Source of the DNA: Micromonospora rifamycinica
GTDB taxonomy: Bacteria; Actinomycetota; Actinomycetes; Mycobacteriales; Micromonosporaceae
Direction: 5' to 3'
DNA length: 64,000 nt
NCBI RefSeq assembly: GCF_900090265.1
Contig: NZ_LT607752.1
Coordinates: 2,604,001-2,668,000 of the forward strand
The stretch's first letter is position 1; every line of letters starts with the position of its first letter. A program made the translations under genes and the position numbers. Under the pieces are notes generated by a model that was given only the letters and a program-made list of their open reading frames with translations, did not search any database and had not been told where the DNA came from. This document shows, piece after piece, positions 50,498 through 58,948 of the stretch.

Positions 50498-53400
50498 TCA
50501 GCCCGCCGGGTGCACGCCCACCGTGGTCGCCCGGGTCATGTCGATCGTCGCCGTGACCTCCGGCAGCCCCTCGACGTGCCCGCCGGAGCGGATCCGGGCC
50601 GACCAGTGGTCGTACCGCTCGCCGAGCTGCCCGACCCGCACGTACGCCGCACCGGCCAGGCAGGCGCTCAGCGGGTCACGCGGCTTGTCCGGCATGGTGG
50701 CCTGGGCGCAGCCGGCACCGTACTGGCCCTGGTCGCGCAGCGGGTCGAAGCCCGACCGGTCCCCGTCGCACGGGTTCCAGTCGAACGTCTGCACGCAGTC
50801 GGCGTAGTTGGCCACCGCCTGCGTCATCGCGTTGCGCAGGTGCTGGTGGGCCGACTGGTCGGCGTCGCTGCGCGGCCGGGTGTAGTCGGCGGGCAGCCCG
50901 TTGCCTCCGAGGAGCAGGCCGGCGAGGCTGTCGTCGAGCTCCAGCGCGGTCCCCCAGCCCAGTTCGGTGTACGCCTGCAACAGCCGCAACGCGTCCGCGA
51001 CGGCCTTGCCCTTCTGCCACAGCACCCGGGACACCTCCCAGGTGTCGCCGCTCGGCGGGTTCGGCCCGGTGCCGGCCCGCATCACCCGGTAGAAGTACTT
51101 CTGCCGGCCGGAGAGCATCGCGGCGGCCTTGGTGCGGGCGGTCGTCGCCTGGGTCGCGTCGACCGGGACCGCCGTCGACTCGAACGCCGGCTTGTACGTC
51201 CCGGCCCACCGCTCGGTGAGGTACTTGTTCTCGTCGTGGCAGTAGCCCTGCGGGATCGGGGACCGGACGTCCCACGAGCAGATCGTGCCGACCGGGAACG
51301 TCCGGGTGGTGTTCTGCACCTCCTGCCAGTCCCCGCCGGCCCACCTGACCCGCGACCGCAGGGTGATCTGGAGATCGCCGGTGGTGGTCACGAACCGGGG
51401 GCCCTCGTGCTCCTCGATGTTGACGAAGTTCGCGTCGTAGCAGGTGGAGAACGCCGGTGCGTGCCCCGGCGGCATGGCGTGGTGGGCCAGGTGGAAGGCG
51501 TTGGGCAGGTTGCTCCGACGCACCGTCGAGGGGGTGGGCCGGCTGACCCGGCTCGCGCCGCACCCGCCGATCGACTCGGCCTCGGGAATCCGGTTCGCCG
51601 CCGGGAGTTCCTGGTCCGGACTGCCCCACATGTCGTGCACCGGCAGGGTGTCGCTGCCGTTCCAGACCACCGCCCTGCGGACGTTCTCCACCTGGGCGTT
51701 CCAGCCGGCGACCGCCGTACGGTAGTCGGCCATCAGCGCGGTGAACAGCGGGTTGGTACGACCGTCGGCCGTGGGTTGGCTGAACTGCCGGACCCGCTCG
51801 TTGACGGTCCGCCCGGCCTGCGTCACGGCCTCCCCCCGGCCGGCGGCGACCTGGCCGGCGAACTGCGGGTTCTCCAGTTGCAGGATGTTGTAGACCCGGG
51901 CGGCGGTGGTCCAGGCGGCGGCGTTGGCGACCGGGCCGATGGTCCACTCGCCACCGACCCGGTCCCTGGCCCACCGACCGAGGTAGTTGATCGAGCCGGC
52001 CGGCAGGTGGGTGTCGAGCACACTGACCGGGTCGGCCAGGCTGGCGCCGGCCGGAGCGGTGAAGGTGCCCTCGTCGGAGGCGTTGACGGTGGCGAAGGTG
52101 AAGGTCGGCGACTCGGCCTTCGGGAAGTAGGTGCCCAGGTAGTCCGGGATCGGCTGCCCGGTGATCTCCCGGTGGTGCACGTACGTGGTGATCACCTGGT
52201 TGAGCTGGCTCTTGGCGATGTTCTCCAGGGCCACGTGGGTGGCGAGCGCCATCGAGTCGACCTTGCGCTCGATGGTCTGCAACTGGGTGGCGATCCGGCC
52301 GAGGTTGGCGCGTACCTCGTCGAGGCCCTTGGTGAGCGCGTCGAGCTGGGCGACCAGCCCGGCGTACATCTCCTTGAGCGCCGACTCGATCCGGTCGAAC
52401 CGCTTGTCGATGCCCTTGGCCAGCCGGTCGATCTGCTGGCGCAGCTTGCCGATCTCCGCCTGGATCGCGGCGTTCGGGTCACCGCCACCGGCGAAGAGCC
52501 CGATCAGGCTCACCGCCGCGCCGAGCAGGTTGCCGGTCAGCACCGCCGTGCCCATCGCCGTCGCGGCCATGGTCAGCCCCTGGCCGAGCACCGTCGTCAC
52601 GTACGTGTTGATCGCGGTCACCGAGGTCACCACGGCCTTGCCGATGGTCTCCAGTTGCTTGCCGAACTTCTTGTCGACGAAGCCGACCAGGGTGGACAGC
52701 ACCGTGACGGTGGAGCCGAGACCCTCGAAGATCTTGCGGTTGACCTCGGTCTTCGCCTTCTCCGCGTCGACCAGGGTCTGGCTCGGCTTCGGGTCCTGGT
52801 TGAGCGGGTAGCTGTTGGCGTAGCCGACCACCTCGGTGATCCGGCTGTTGCCGTCGGTGTCGAGCACCTTCAGGGCGGCGTACGCCCGCTCCTGCACCAG
52901 CGTCCGGAAGGCGGTCGGGTCGCCGCGCAGGTCGCGGATCGCCGCCAGCGGCACGTAGTGGCCGAGGGTGCCGGTGTTGCCGTCGGCGCGCGGCTCGTGG
53001 ATCCGGGCGGCCAGCAACCCGTCGACCGGGGTACGCACCCCGGTGCCGGTCCGTCCGACGAAGGCGCTGTCCCAGCCGGCCGCCAACGCGTCGTCGGTGG
53101 CGGCCCGCCGGTGCAGCTCCCGCCAGGTGTCCTGGGCCAGGTCCCGGGAACGGGCGTTCCACGCCGCGTCCTGGTAACCGCCCCGGACCAGGTTCAGCGC
53201 GTCCGGCACCACGTTCGCGCCCTCCGCGCCGACCGTGCTGGCCAGGAACGCCCGTACCGCCGGGCCGGTGGTCACCGCGCCGGTGGAGTCGCCGAGCCGG
53301 GCCAGCACCGCCATCGCCACCGCGAACCGGGAGCGGTCCTCGGCCCGTGCGTCACCGACCGCCGCGTCGGCGACCGCCCGGGTGGTGGCGACGTGCCCGG

Positions 53401-53689
53401 CCACCTGCGTCGCGTCCGCTCCCGGCTGGCCGGTGCGCCAGTCCAGCAGCTCGGCGGTGAGCAGGGCGTCCTTCAGACCGGCCGCCCCGGCGTCGCGCAG
53501 TTGCACCACCGCCCCGAACAGTGCCCCGTGCACCGCCTGCTCGTCGAAGGGCACCGGGTCGGCGGCACGGGCCGGGGTCTGGTGCATGGTGACCGCCAGC
53601 ACCGCCGTCAGGCCGGCCGCCCACAGCCGTCGGCCACGCCACCCACCGCCCCGGGAGCGTCCCCGGATCTGTCTCGTCGCTGTCCCCAC
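50498..53689 (-). CDS. Large secreted helical protein of unknown function
   Basis: A 1063-residue exported protein that I do not recognise. The GTG at 53689 (after cgggagg) gives a signal peptide with paired arginines and likely cleavage after ARA (residue 42). The N-terminal third is helical. An EF-hand-like stretch DTDGNSRITE starts at 277. A hydrophobic helical segment (about 345-397, with GNLLGAAVSLIGLFAGGG) leads straight into a long amphipathic coiled coil (about 398-490). The C-terminal half has about eight cysteines and a Trp/Tyr-rich beta-like region. Hydrophobic helix plus long coiled coil recalls alpha-pore-forming toxins, but no family link can be shown. A strong terminator follows. 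Confidence 0.75.
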   Translation of the reverse strand: MGTATRQIRGRSRGGGWRGRRLWAAGLTAVLAVTMHQTPARAADPVPFDEQAVHGALFGAVVQLRDAGAAGLKDALLTAELLDWRTGQPGADATQVAGHVATTRAVADAAVGDARAEDRSRFAVAMAVLARLGDSTGAVTTGPAVRAFLASTVGAEGANVVPDALNLVRGGYQDAAWNARSRDLAQDTWRELHRRAATDDALAAGWDSAFVGRTGTGVRTPVDGLLAARIHEPRADGNTGTLGHYVPLAAIRDLRGDPTAFRTLVQERAYAALKVLDTDGNSRITEVVGYANSYPLNQDPKPSQTLVDAEKAKTEVNRKIFEGLGSTVTVLSTLVGFVDKKFGKQLETIGKAVVTSVTAINTYVTTVLGQGLTMAATAMGTAVLTGNLLGAAVSLIGLFAGGGDPNAAIQAEIGKLRQQIDRLAKGIDKRFDRIESALKEMYAGLVAQLDALTKGLDEVRANLGRIATQLQTIERKVDSMALATHVALENIAKSQLNQVITTYVHHREITGQPIPDYLGTYFPKAESPTFTFATVNASDEGTFTAPAGASLADPVSVLDTHLPAGSINYLGRWARDRVGGEWTIGPVANAAAWTTAARVYNILQLENPQFAGQVAAGRGEAVTQAGRTVNERVRQFSQPTADGRTNPLFTALMADYRTAVAGWNAQVENVRRAVVWNGSDTLPVHDMWGSPDQELPAANRIPEAESIGGCGASRVSRPTPSTVRRSNLPNAFHLAHHAMPPGHAPAFSTCYDANFVNIEEHEGPRFVTTTGDLQITLRSRVRWAGGDWQEVQNTTRTFPVGTICSWDVRSPIPQGYCHDENKYLTERWAGTYKPAFESTAVPVDATQATTARTKAAAMLSGRQKYFYRVMRAGTGPNPPSGDTWEVSRVLWQKGKAVADALRLLQAYTELGWGTALELDDSLAGLLLGGNGLPADYTRPRSDADQSAHQHLRNAMTQAVANYADCVQTFDWNPCDGDRSGFDPLRDQGQYGAGCAQATMPDKPRDPLSACLAGAAYVRVGQLGERYDHWSARIRSGGHVEGLPEVTATIDMTRATTVGVHPAG

Positions 53690-53882
53690 CGCTGTTCCTC
53701 CCGCACCGGGCGCGCACCGCCCGCCGTCGCCGGACGTCGACCCGACCGGGCCGACGCCGCACCGGACCACAGGGGCCGGTGCGGTGACGACTCTGCGGGG
53801 CGCGGTGTCCCGGCCGGCAGGGACAGCCGTCCCACCCGCCCCGGGATTCCGGCGCGGGCACCGAGACAATGGCGGGACGCCT

Positions 53883-53951
53883 CCCGGTCAGGCGGTGACG
53901 ACGGGACGCCCGGTCGGGCGGTGACGGTGGGAAGCCCCGGTCAGGGACGGG
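53883..53951. repeat. 26-bp repeats at the pgsA 3' end
   Basis: Two related 26-bp units (53883-53908, 53909-53934) begin cccggtc and share gcggtgac and tggga/cggga blocks. A third start of the unit, ccccggtcaggga (from 53935), contains the pgsA stop codon (53941-53943). This is another case of gene-end-like units placed just beyond a stop. Confidence 0.65.
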
Positions 53952-54609
53952 GGCGGCGCAGGCGCAGGGCCTGGGCGACGTAGTCGAAGCCGGTGACCAC
54001 GGTGACCAGCACGGCGGCGGCCATGATCCAGGGACCGACGGCGGCGAGGGCGGCCGGCATCGGCCACAGGTACCAGGCGATGGCCAGGATCTGCAACGCC
54101 GTCTTGAGCTTGCCGCCCCGGCTGGCCGCGATCACCCCGTGCCGGATCACCCAGAACCGCAGCCCGGTGATGCCCAGCTCGCGGACGAGGATCAGCACCG
54201 TCACCCACCAGGGCAGCCGGTCGTAGACGGAGAGCAGCACCAGGGCCGCGCCGGTGAGCGCCTTGTCGGCGATCGGGTCGGCCACCTTGCCGACCGAGGT
54301 GACCAGGCCGAAGCGGCGGGCGATCCAGCCGTCCACCAGATCGGTCATCGAGGCGAACGCGAAGATCAGGCAGGCGGCGATCCGCCACCCGGTGTGGGTC
54401 ATCCCGGAGGCGGTCACCGAGACCGCGAAGACCGGCACCAGCACCAGCCGCAGCAGGGTCAGGCCGTTGGCCGCGTTGAGCACCGGCACCCGGGCGACCG
54501 GCGGCGCGGACTCCGCCGCCCCGGTCACCGCCGGACCCCGCTCCGGCCGTCGAGGCCCACCTGGCACCGCCCCACCTGGCTCCCCCGCTCCGTCCGGGCC
54601 CACCGTCAC
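53941..54609 (-). CDS. pgsA: CDP-diacylglycerol-glycerol-3-phosphate 3-phosphatidyltransferase
   Basis: PgsA makes phosphatidylglycerol phosphate, the first step to phosphatidylglycerol and cardiolipin. The 222-residue membrane enzyme has the full CDP-alcohol phosphotransferase motif, with D90, D93-G94, A97-R98, G107, D111 and D115 in place. The first 40 residues are a non-conserved Gly/Pro-rich extension. The GTG at 54609 overlaps the rimO stop (GTGA), so translation is coupled. Confidence 0.93.
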   Translation of the reverse strand: MTVGPDGAGEPGGAVPGGPRRPERGPAVTGAAESAPPVARVPVLNAANGLTLLRLVLVPVFAVSVTASGMTHTGWRIAACLIFAFASMTDLVDGWIARRFGLVTSVGKVADPIADKALTGAALVLLSVYDRLPWWVTVLILVRELGITGLRFWVIRHGVIAASRGGKLKTALQILAIAWYLWPMPAALAAVGPWIMAAAVLVTVVTGFDYVAQALRLRRPRP

Positions 54610-56144
54610 CGTTCCGCGCCGGGCGCCGCCGAGATCATCTCATCCGGCACGGCCACCAGGTCGACGCCCTCGGTCGCGGTGACCGTGGCCCGGACCAGGT
54701 CGCCGGGGCGCAACGCGGCCAGGTCGACCCCGCCGCCGACCGGGGCGACCAGGGTGGTCGAGCCGTCGACCTCGGGGGCCTGGTGCGCCGCCCGGCCCTC
54801 CACCACGCCGTCGTCGACCGTGTCGACCAGCACCTCGACCGTGCTGCCGAGCCGCTCCTCGGCCCGCTGCGAGCACAGCTCGTCGGCGAGCGCGGCGAGC
54901 CGGTCGTAGCGGCGCTTGACGGTGGCGGCGGAGAGCTTGCCGGGCAGCCCGGCGGCCTCGGTGCCGTCCTCGTCGCTGTAGTCGAACACGCCGATCGCGT
55001 CGAGCCGCGCCTCGGTCAGGAAGCGGGTCAGCTCGGCCACGTCCTGCTTGGTCTCGCCGGGGAATCCGACGATGAAGTTGCTCCGCGCGCCCGCCTCCGG
55101 GGCCAGGGCGCGGGCACCGGCCAGCAGCTCCAGGAACCGGTCGGTGGAGCCGAACCGGCGCATCCGGCGCAGCACCGGCTCGCTGGAGTGCTGGAACGAC
55201 AGGTCGAAGTAGGCGGCCACGCCGGGGGTGGTGGCGATCGCCTCGACCAGGCCGGGACGGGTCTCGGCGGGCTGGAGGTAGCTGGCCCGTACCCGGACGA
55301 TGCCGTCGATCGCGGCGAGCTGCGGCAGCAGCTTCTCCAGCGCCCGGGGGTCGCCCAGGTCCTTGCCGTACGACGTGGAGTTCTCACTGACCAGCACCAG
55401 CTCGCGGACGCCGGTCTTGGCCAGCCACTCTGCCTCGGCGAGCAGCTCGTCGGGGGTACGCGAGACGAACGCGCCCCGGAACGCGGGGATGGCGCAGAAC
55501 GCGCACCGCCGGTCGCAGCCGCTGGCCAGCTTCAGCGAGGCCACCGGGCCGCTGTCGAGCCGGCGGCGCAGCACCTGCCGCAGGTGTGCCGGGGTGTGCG
55601 CGTCGGTCTCCGGCGCGACCCGGGTGGGGGTGCCGTGGCCGGGCAGGGACACCGCCGACTCCCGCCGGGCGACCGGGGTGAGCGGCAGCAGCTCGCGGCG
55701 GTCCCGGGGGGTGTGCGCGCCGATCGCCTCGCCGGCCAGCACCGCGTCGAGCCGGGCGGCGATGTCGGGGTAGTCGTCGAAGCTGAGCACCGCCTGCGCC
55801 TCGGGGAGGCTGTCGGCCAGCTCCCGGCCGTACCGCTCGGCCATGCAGCCGGCGGCGACCACCTTCGCCCCGGTGTCGGCGGCGGCGAGCAGCGTCTGGA
55901 TCGAGTCCTGCTTGGCCTTCTCCACGAACCCGCAGGTGTTGACGACCACCACGTCGGCGCCCTCGCCGTCGGTGGTGACCTGCCAGCCGTCGGCGTGCAG
56001 CCGGGCGGCCAGCTCCTCCGAGTCGACCTCGTTGCGGGCGCAGCCCAGGGTCAGCAGGGCGACCCGGCGGCCGTCGGCGGGCGGCTGCTCCGGGGCGCGG
56101 CGGGACGGGCCGGCATGGTCGGGCGTGGGGGTGGCAGACACCAT
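54606..56144 (-). CDS. rimO: Ribosomal protein S12 methylthiotransferase RimO
   Basis: RimO is a radical-SAM enzyme that methylthiolates an aspartate of ribosomal protein S12. The 512-residue protein has the N-terminal cluster cysteines C35, C71 and C100, and the radical-SAM C210, C214, C217 ([17 protein letters not shown]). A TRAM domain ends the protein. The RimO-type [14 protein letters not shown] after NTCG and [14 protein letters not shown] distinguish it from MiaB. ATG 56144 was chosen because upstream sequence is non-homologous; a GTG 3 nt later is equally possible. It is followed by pgsA with overlap. Confidence 0.94.
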   Translation of the reverse strand: MVSATPTPDHAGPSRRAPEQPPADGRRVALLTLGCARNEVDSEELAARLHADGWQVTTDGEGADVVVVNTCGFVEKAKQDSIQTLLAAADTGAKVVAAGCMAERYGRELADSLPEAQAVLSFDDYPDIAARLDAVLAGEAIGAHTPRDRRELLPLTPVARRESAVSLPGHGTPTRVAPETDAHTPAHLRQVLRRRLDSGPVASLKLASGCDRRCAFCAIPAFRGAFVSRTPDELLAEAEWLAKTGVRELVLVSENSTSYGKDLGDPRALEKLLPQLAAIDGIVRVRASYLQPAETRPGLVEAIATTPGVAAYFDLSFQHSSEPVLRRMRRFGSTDRFLELLAGARALAPEAGARSNFIVGFPGETKQDVAELTRFLTEARLDAIGVFDYSDEDGTEAAGLPGKLSAATVKRRYDRLAALADELCSQRAEERLGSTVEVLVDTVDDGVVEGRAAHQAPEVDGSTTLVAPVGGGVDLAALRPGDLVRATVTATEGVDLVAVPDEMISAAPGAER

Positions 56145-56355
56145 CCGAGGGTACCGGGCGCGGGAGCGGGCCTGACCGACGGCAGCGCGCGGTGTCGGCC
56201 GGTTCACCCTGCCGCCCGGCCCGTCGTTGATCAAATGACGAAAATGCACACGACACGCCGGGAACACTCGCTGCCACCGCAATCTGATCGTGGCGCACCC
56301 GCTGGGCGGTTCCGGTGACCGGCGAACCGTCGCGCCCCACACACCGCGACGACGG

Positions 56356-57279
56356 TCAGACCGCCGCCGCACCGACCCGGACCAGCCGGTCCAGCAGGGC
56401 GACCTCGGTGCCGGCCAGCCCGGTGGAGCAGAACACCGACACCTGGTCCGCGCCGGTCCGGCCGGGGACCGCGCCGGCCAGCACCGCCCCCAGGTCCCGC
56501 AGCCTCCCCCGGTACGGCCCGACGGCGGTCAACAGCGGCGGGTCGTACGCCGCCGCCTGGGCCGGCGAGTCGGTGACCAGCAGGTCGGCGGCGTCGAGCA
56601 GGTCGGTGCCGAACTCGTGCCGGTGCACCTGCTTGAAGCCGACGGTGTTGACGTGGGTGCCGGGGGCGAGATCGGCGGCGGCCAGCACCGGGGTGACGCT
56701 GGTGGTGGCGAGGACCACCACGTCCCGGTCGCGGACCGCCCCGGCGGCCGAGCCGACGGCGCGGGCGGGGATCCCCAGCTCGGCGCGGACCCGGGCGGCG
56801 AACGCCTCCCGGCGGGCCGTCGAGCGGCTGTGCACTGTCACCTCGCGCAGCGGCCGGACGGCGGCGGTCGCCCACACCTGCGTCCACGCCTGCCCGCCCG
56901 AGCCGATCACACCCATGGTGGCGGCTTCCGGGCGGGCCAGCGCGTCGACGGCCACCGCGCCCAGCCCGCCGGTACGCCGGGAGCCCAGCTCAGCGCCGAC
57001 GGCGATGGCCCGTACCGCCCCCGTCCGGGCGTCGTGCAGCACCACCAGCTGCCCGCCGGCCGGGTGGCCGAGGGTGTCGTAGGAGCGGAAGCCGTACCAC
57101 TCGTCGGCGAGCTGCCCGGCGGTGAGCACCATCCGGCCGCCCGCCAGGGGTGCGGACGCCCGGGGTGGGGCGACGAGCCGGCCGGCGTGGGCGGCCAGCA
57201 GGGCGTCCCGCATCGCCGCGACGGTGGTCGGTGCGTCCAGGGCGGCGGCGACCTGCCGGTCGTCGAAGAGCAGCGTCAT
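56356..57279 (-). CDS. Ornithine cyclodeaminase/mu-crystallin family protein
   Basis: A 307-residue NAD(P)-binding protein. The Rossmann motif [14 protein letters not shown] (about 130) and the substrate-side segments [18 protein letters not shown] and [13 protein letters not shown] identify the ornithine cyclodeaminase/mu-crystallin superfamily. Members include cyclodeaminases, alanine dehydrogenases and ketimine reductases, so the reaction is not certain. The ATG at 57279 is used; a TTG at 57300 is a possible alternative. A SoxR-box-like element overlaps the promoter region. Confidence 0.85.
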   Translation of the reverse strand: MTLLFDDRQVAAALDAPTTVAAMRDALLAAHAGRLVAPPRASAPLAGGRMVLTAGQLADEWYGFRSYDTLGHPAGGQLVVLHDARTGAVRAIAVGAELGSRRTGGLGAVAVDALARPEAATMGVIGSGGQAWTQVWATAAVRPLREVTVHSRSTARREAFAARVRAELGIPARAVGSAAGAVRDRDVVVLATTSVTPVLAAADLAPGTHVNTVGFKQVHRHEFGTDLLDAADLLVTDSPAQAAAYDPPLLTAVGPYRGRLRDLGAVLAGAVPGRTGADQVSVFCSTGLAGTEVALLDRLVRVGAAAV

Positions 57280-57294
57280 GTCGTCATGCTGCAA

Positions 57295-57312
57295 CCTCAA
57301 GCTGACTTCAGC
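57295..57312. promoter_or_regulatory. SoxR/MerR-like operator
   Basis: The sequence cctcaagctgacttcagc matches the SoxR box (CCTCAAGTTAACTTGAGG) at 14 of 18 positions, including the whole left half. It sits just upstream of the cyclodeaminase-like gene (minus) and 180 bp upstream of the SMR exporter (plus). No MerR-family gene is adjacent. Confidence 0.4.
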
Positions 57313-57492
57313 TCAAGAGGTGGTGGGAGGGATCACCCCACCCGGGCAGCCGGCGGTGCTAGCGTCGGTCGTGGTGGCCCGCGCGGCCACCCCGGACGAG
57401 TCGTGGGCGTACCCGGTCAGGCCAAGACGCCCCGTACCGAACCGACTCGTCCCCGGTCGCGGCCCGGGACCGACCCACCGAGGTGATGCCCG

Positions 57493-57807
57493 ATGGCCTG
57501 GATCGTGCTGGTGCTCTCCGGACTCCTGGAAACCGCCTGGGCGGTCTCCCTCGACCGCAGCGCCGGGTTCACCCGGCCGCTGCCCTCGGCCGTCTTCGCG
57601 GTCACCCTGGTCGCCAGCATGGCCGGCCTGGCGTACGCGCTGCGCGACATCCCCGTCGGCACCGGCTACGCGGTCTGGGTCGGCATCGGGGCGGTCGGCA
57701 CCGCCGTGGTCGGCATGGTGGCGCTGGGCGAGTCGACGAGCCTGCCCCGGCTGCTCAGCCTGCTACTGGTGATCGCCGGCGTGGTCGGCCTCAAGATCTT
57801 CCACTGA
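57493..57807 (+). CDS. Small multidrug resistance (SugE/Gdx-type) transporter
   Basis: A 104-residue four-helix SMR protein. The essential membrane glutamate is E13 in GLLETAWAVSL. The GTGYAVWVGIGAVGTAVVG segment is typical of the SugE/Gdx branch, which exports guanidinium, rather than the EmrE branch. I could not find a guanidine riboswitch upstream. The ATG follows ccgaggtg. A hairpin terminator follows the stop. Confidence 0.88.
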   Translation: MAWIVLVLSGLLETAWAVSLDRSAGFTRPLPSAVFAVTLVASMAGLAYALRDIPVGTGYAVWVGIGAVGTAVVGMVALGESTSLPRLLSLLLVIAGVVGLKIFH

Positions 57808-57836
57808 GCCGGCCCGTGGACGCGGCCGGGCCGGCT
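57807..57836. terminator. Hairpin terminator after the SMR gene
   Basis: Arms agccggcccg (57807-57816) and cgggccggct (57827-57836) are perfect complements with a 10-nt loop. The stem starts at the last base of the stop codon and separates the convergent SMR and DinB genes. Confidence 0.7.
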
Positions 57837-57892
57837 GCCGGTGAACGACCGGGCCCGGCTGCCCGGCGCGCCCCCAGCCACCGCCCGACGGG

Positions 57893-58420
57893 TCAGGACC
57901 GGCTCGCCTGCCGCAGCAACCGGAGCTGGCCGATCTCGGCGACGTTCTTCATCAGCTCGGCGTTCACCCAGGCGACCTGGTGGGCGACGGTGTACGCCGG
58001 GTCGTCCCGCCACGGGAACGACGCGGTCGCGTCGAGGTCGACGTCGCTGAGCTGGTCGAGCACCGCCAACCAGGTGGTACGCAGGTCACCCAGCCACGCC
58101 ACCGTCCGGTCCCGGTCGCCGGGCCAGCCGATCTCGGTACGCTCCCGCGGCCGACGACCCCGGGCATGGTCGCCAGCGACCGTCCACCACCAGCCGATGT
58201 GCCAGGTGATCCAGCCGATCGTCGGGACGGGAACCGGGTCGGGCTCGACGTCGGCCCAGTCCGGCACCCACCCGCCGTCGGCATCCGGGCGCATCGTCCA
58301 GCAGAGCGGCCCGGGCTCCCAGAGCAGGTCCGCCGGCTCCAGGCGTTCCAGGTGGTATCTGAACAGCGCCCAGGTCAGCTCGAACTGCGCACGCAACAGG
58401 TCACCACGGGATGCCGGCAT
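57893..58420 (-). CDS. DinB-family protein
   Basis: A 175-residue four-helix-bundle protein of the DinB/YfiT superfamily: LRAQFELTWALFRYHLERLEPADLLWEP, WITWHIGWWWTV and VAHQVAWVNAELMKNVAEIGQLRLL. Conserved histidines (the WHIGWWW and VAHQVAWVNAE helices) could bind a metal. Members include thiol-dependent S-transferases and many of unknown role. The ATG at 58420 follows gcagggtc; an upstream in-frame start adds six residues. Confidence 0.85.
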   Translation of the reverse strand: MPASRGDLLRAQFELTWALFRYHLERLEPADLLWEPGPLCWTMRPDADGGWVPDWADVEPDPVPVPTIGWITWHIGWWWTVAGDHARGRRPRERTEIGWPGDRDRTVAWLGDLRTTWLAVLDQLSDVDLDATASFPWRDDPAYTVAHQVAWVNAELMKNVAEIGQLRLLRQASRS

Positions 58421-58582
58421 CGGATGACCCTGCCACACCGGCAGGCCCCGGATCGACCGGAATTCCCGGGCCGACGCCGACAGGCACGCGGTGGGAGGTC
58501 GCCGCCCGGTGCGTAGTTTTCGTCCGGTGTGGGTAGTGAGCGATCAACACCGCACTCAATGCTCCCGACCACGGAGGACGTC

Positions 58583-58828
58583 ATGGCCGACACCCACGCC
58601 CCCGCCCGCCCGCGTACCAACGCCGCCCGCATCTGCACCATCCTGGCGTTCGTCTTCGCCGTCGTCGCGCTGCTGATCGCGCCGGTCATCTTCGGCATCA
58701 TCGGCCTGGCGCTCGGCATCGTCGGCGCGGTCCTCGGCGACAAGCCGCTCGGCTGGTACGCGGCCGCCGCGAACGTGGCCGCCATCATCCTCAGCCTCGT
58801 GCTCGTCAGCGCCATGATGAACAGCTGA
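58583..58828 (+). CDS. Small membrane protein (DUF4190-like)
   Basis: An 81-residue protein with a short hydrophilic start (MADTHAPARPRTNAARI) and two or three closely spaced membrane helices (ILAFVFAVVALLIAPVIFG, IIGLALGIVGAVLGD and a third to the end). The pattern matches small DUF4190-type membrane proteins of unknown function. ggagga precedes the ATG by 5 nt. A strong terminator follows. Confidence 0.75.
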   Translation: MADTHAPARPRTNAARICTILAFVFAVVALLIAPVIFGIIGLALGIVGAVLGDKPLGWYAAAANVAAIILSLVLVSAMMNS

Positions 58829-58841
58829 CCACGCCTGCGCG

Positions 58842-58873
58842 GACGGGCCCGCCGGACTTCCGGCGGGCCCGTC
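58842..58873. terminator. Bidirectional hairpin terminator
   Basis: Perfect 15-bp arms (58842-58856 gacgggcccgccgga and complement 58859-58873) with a minimal loop lie between the small membrane protein gene and the convergent ftsK. Confidence 0.85.
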
Positions 58874-58948
58874 GCACGTTCCGGCCCGGCCAGGGGTACG
58901 GCCCGACCGGCATCGGGGGCCAGCCCCGACCGGCGCACCCCCGCAGGC

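Noticed and set aside
57313..57492. Guanidine riboswitch upstream of the SugE/Gdx-type transporter
   Set aside because: Looked for the ykkC-type core and for paired ACGR-loop hairpins; neither is convincingly present.
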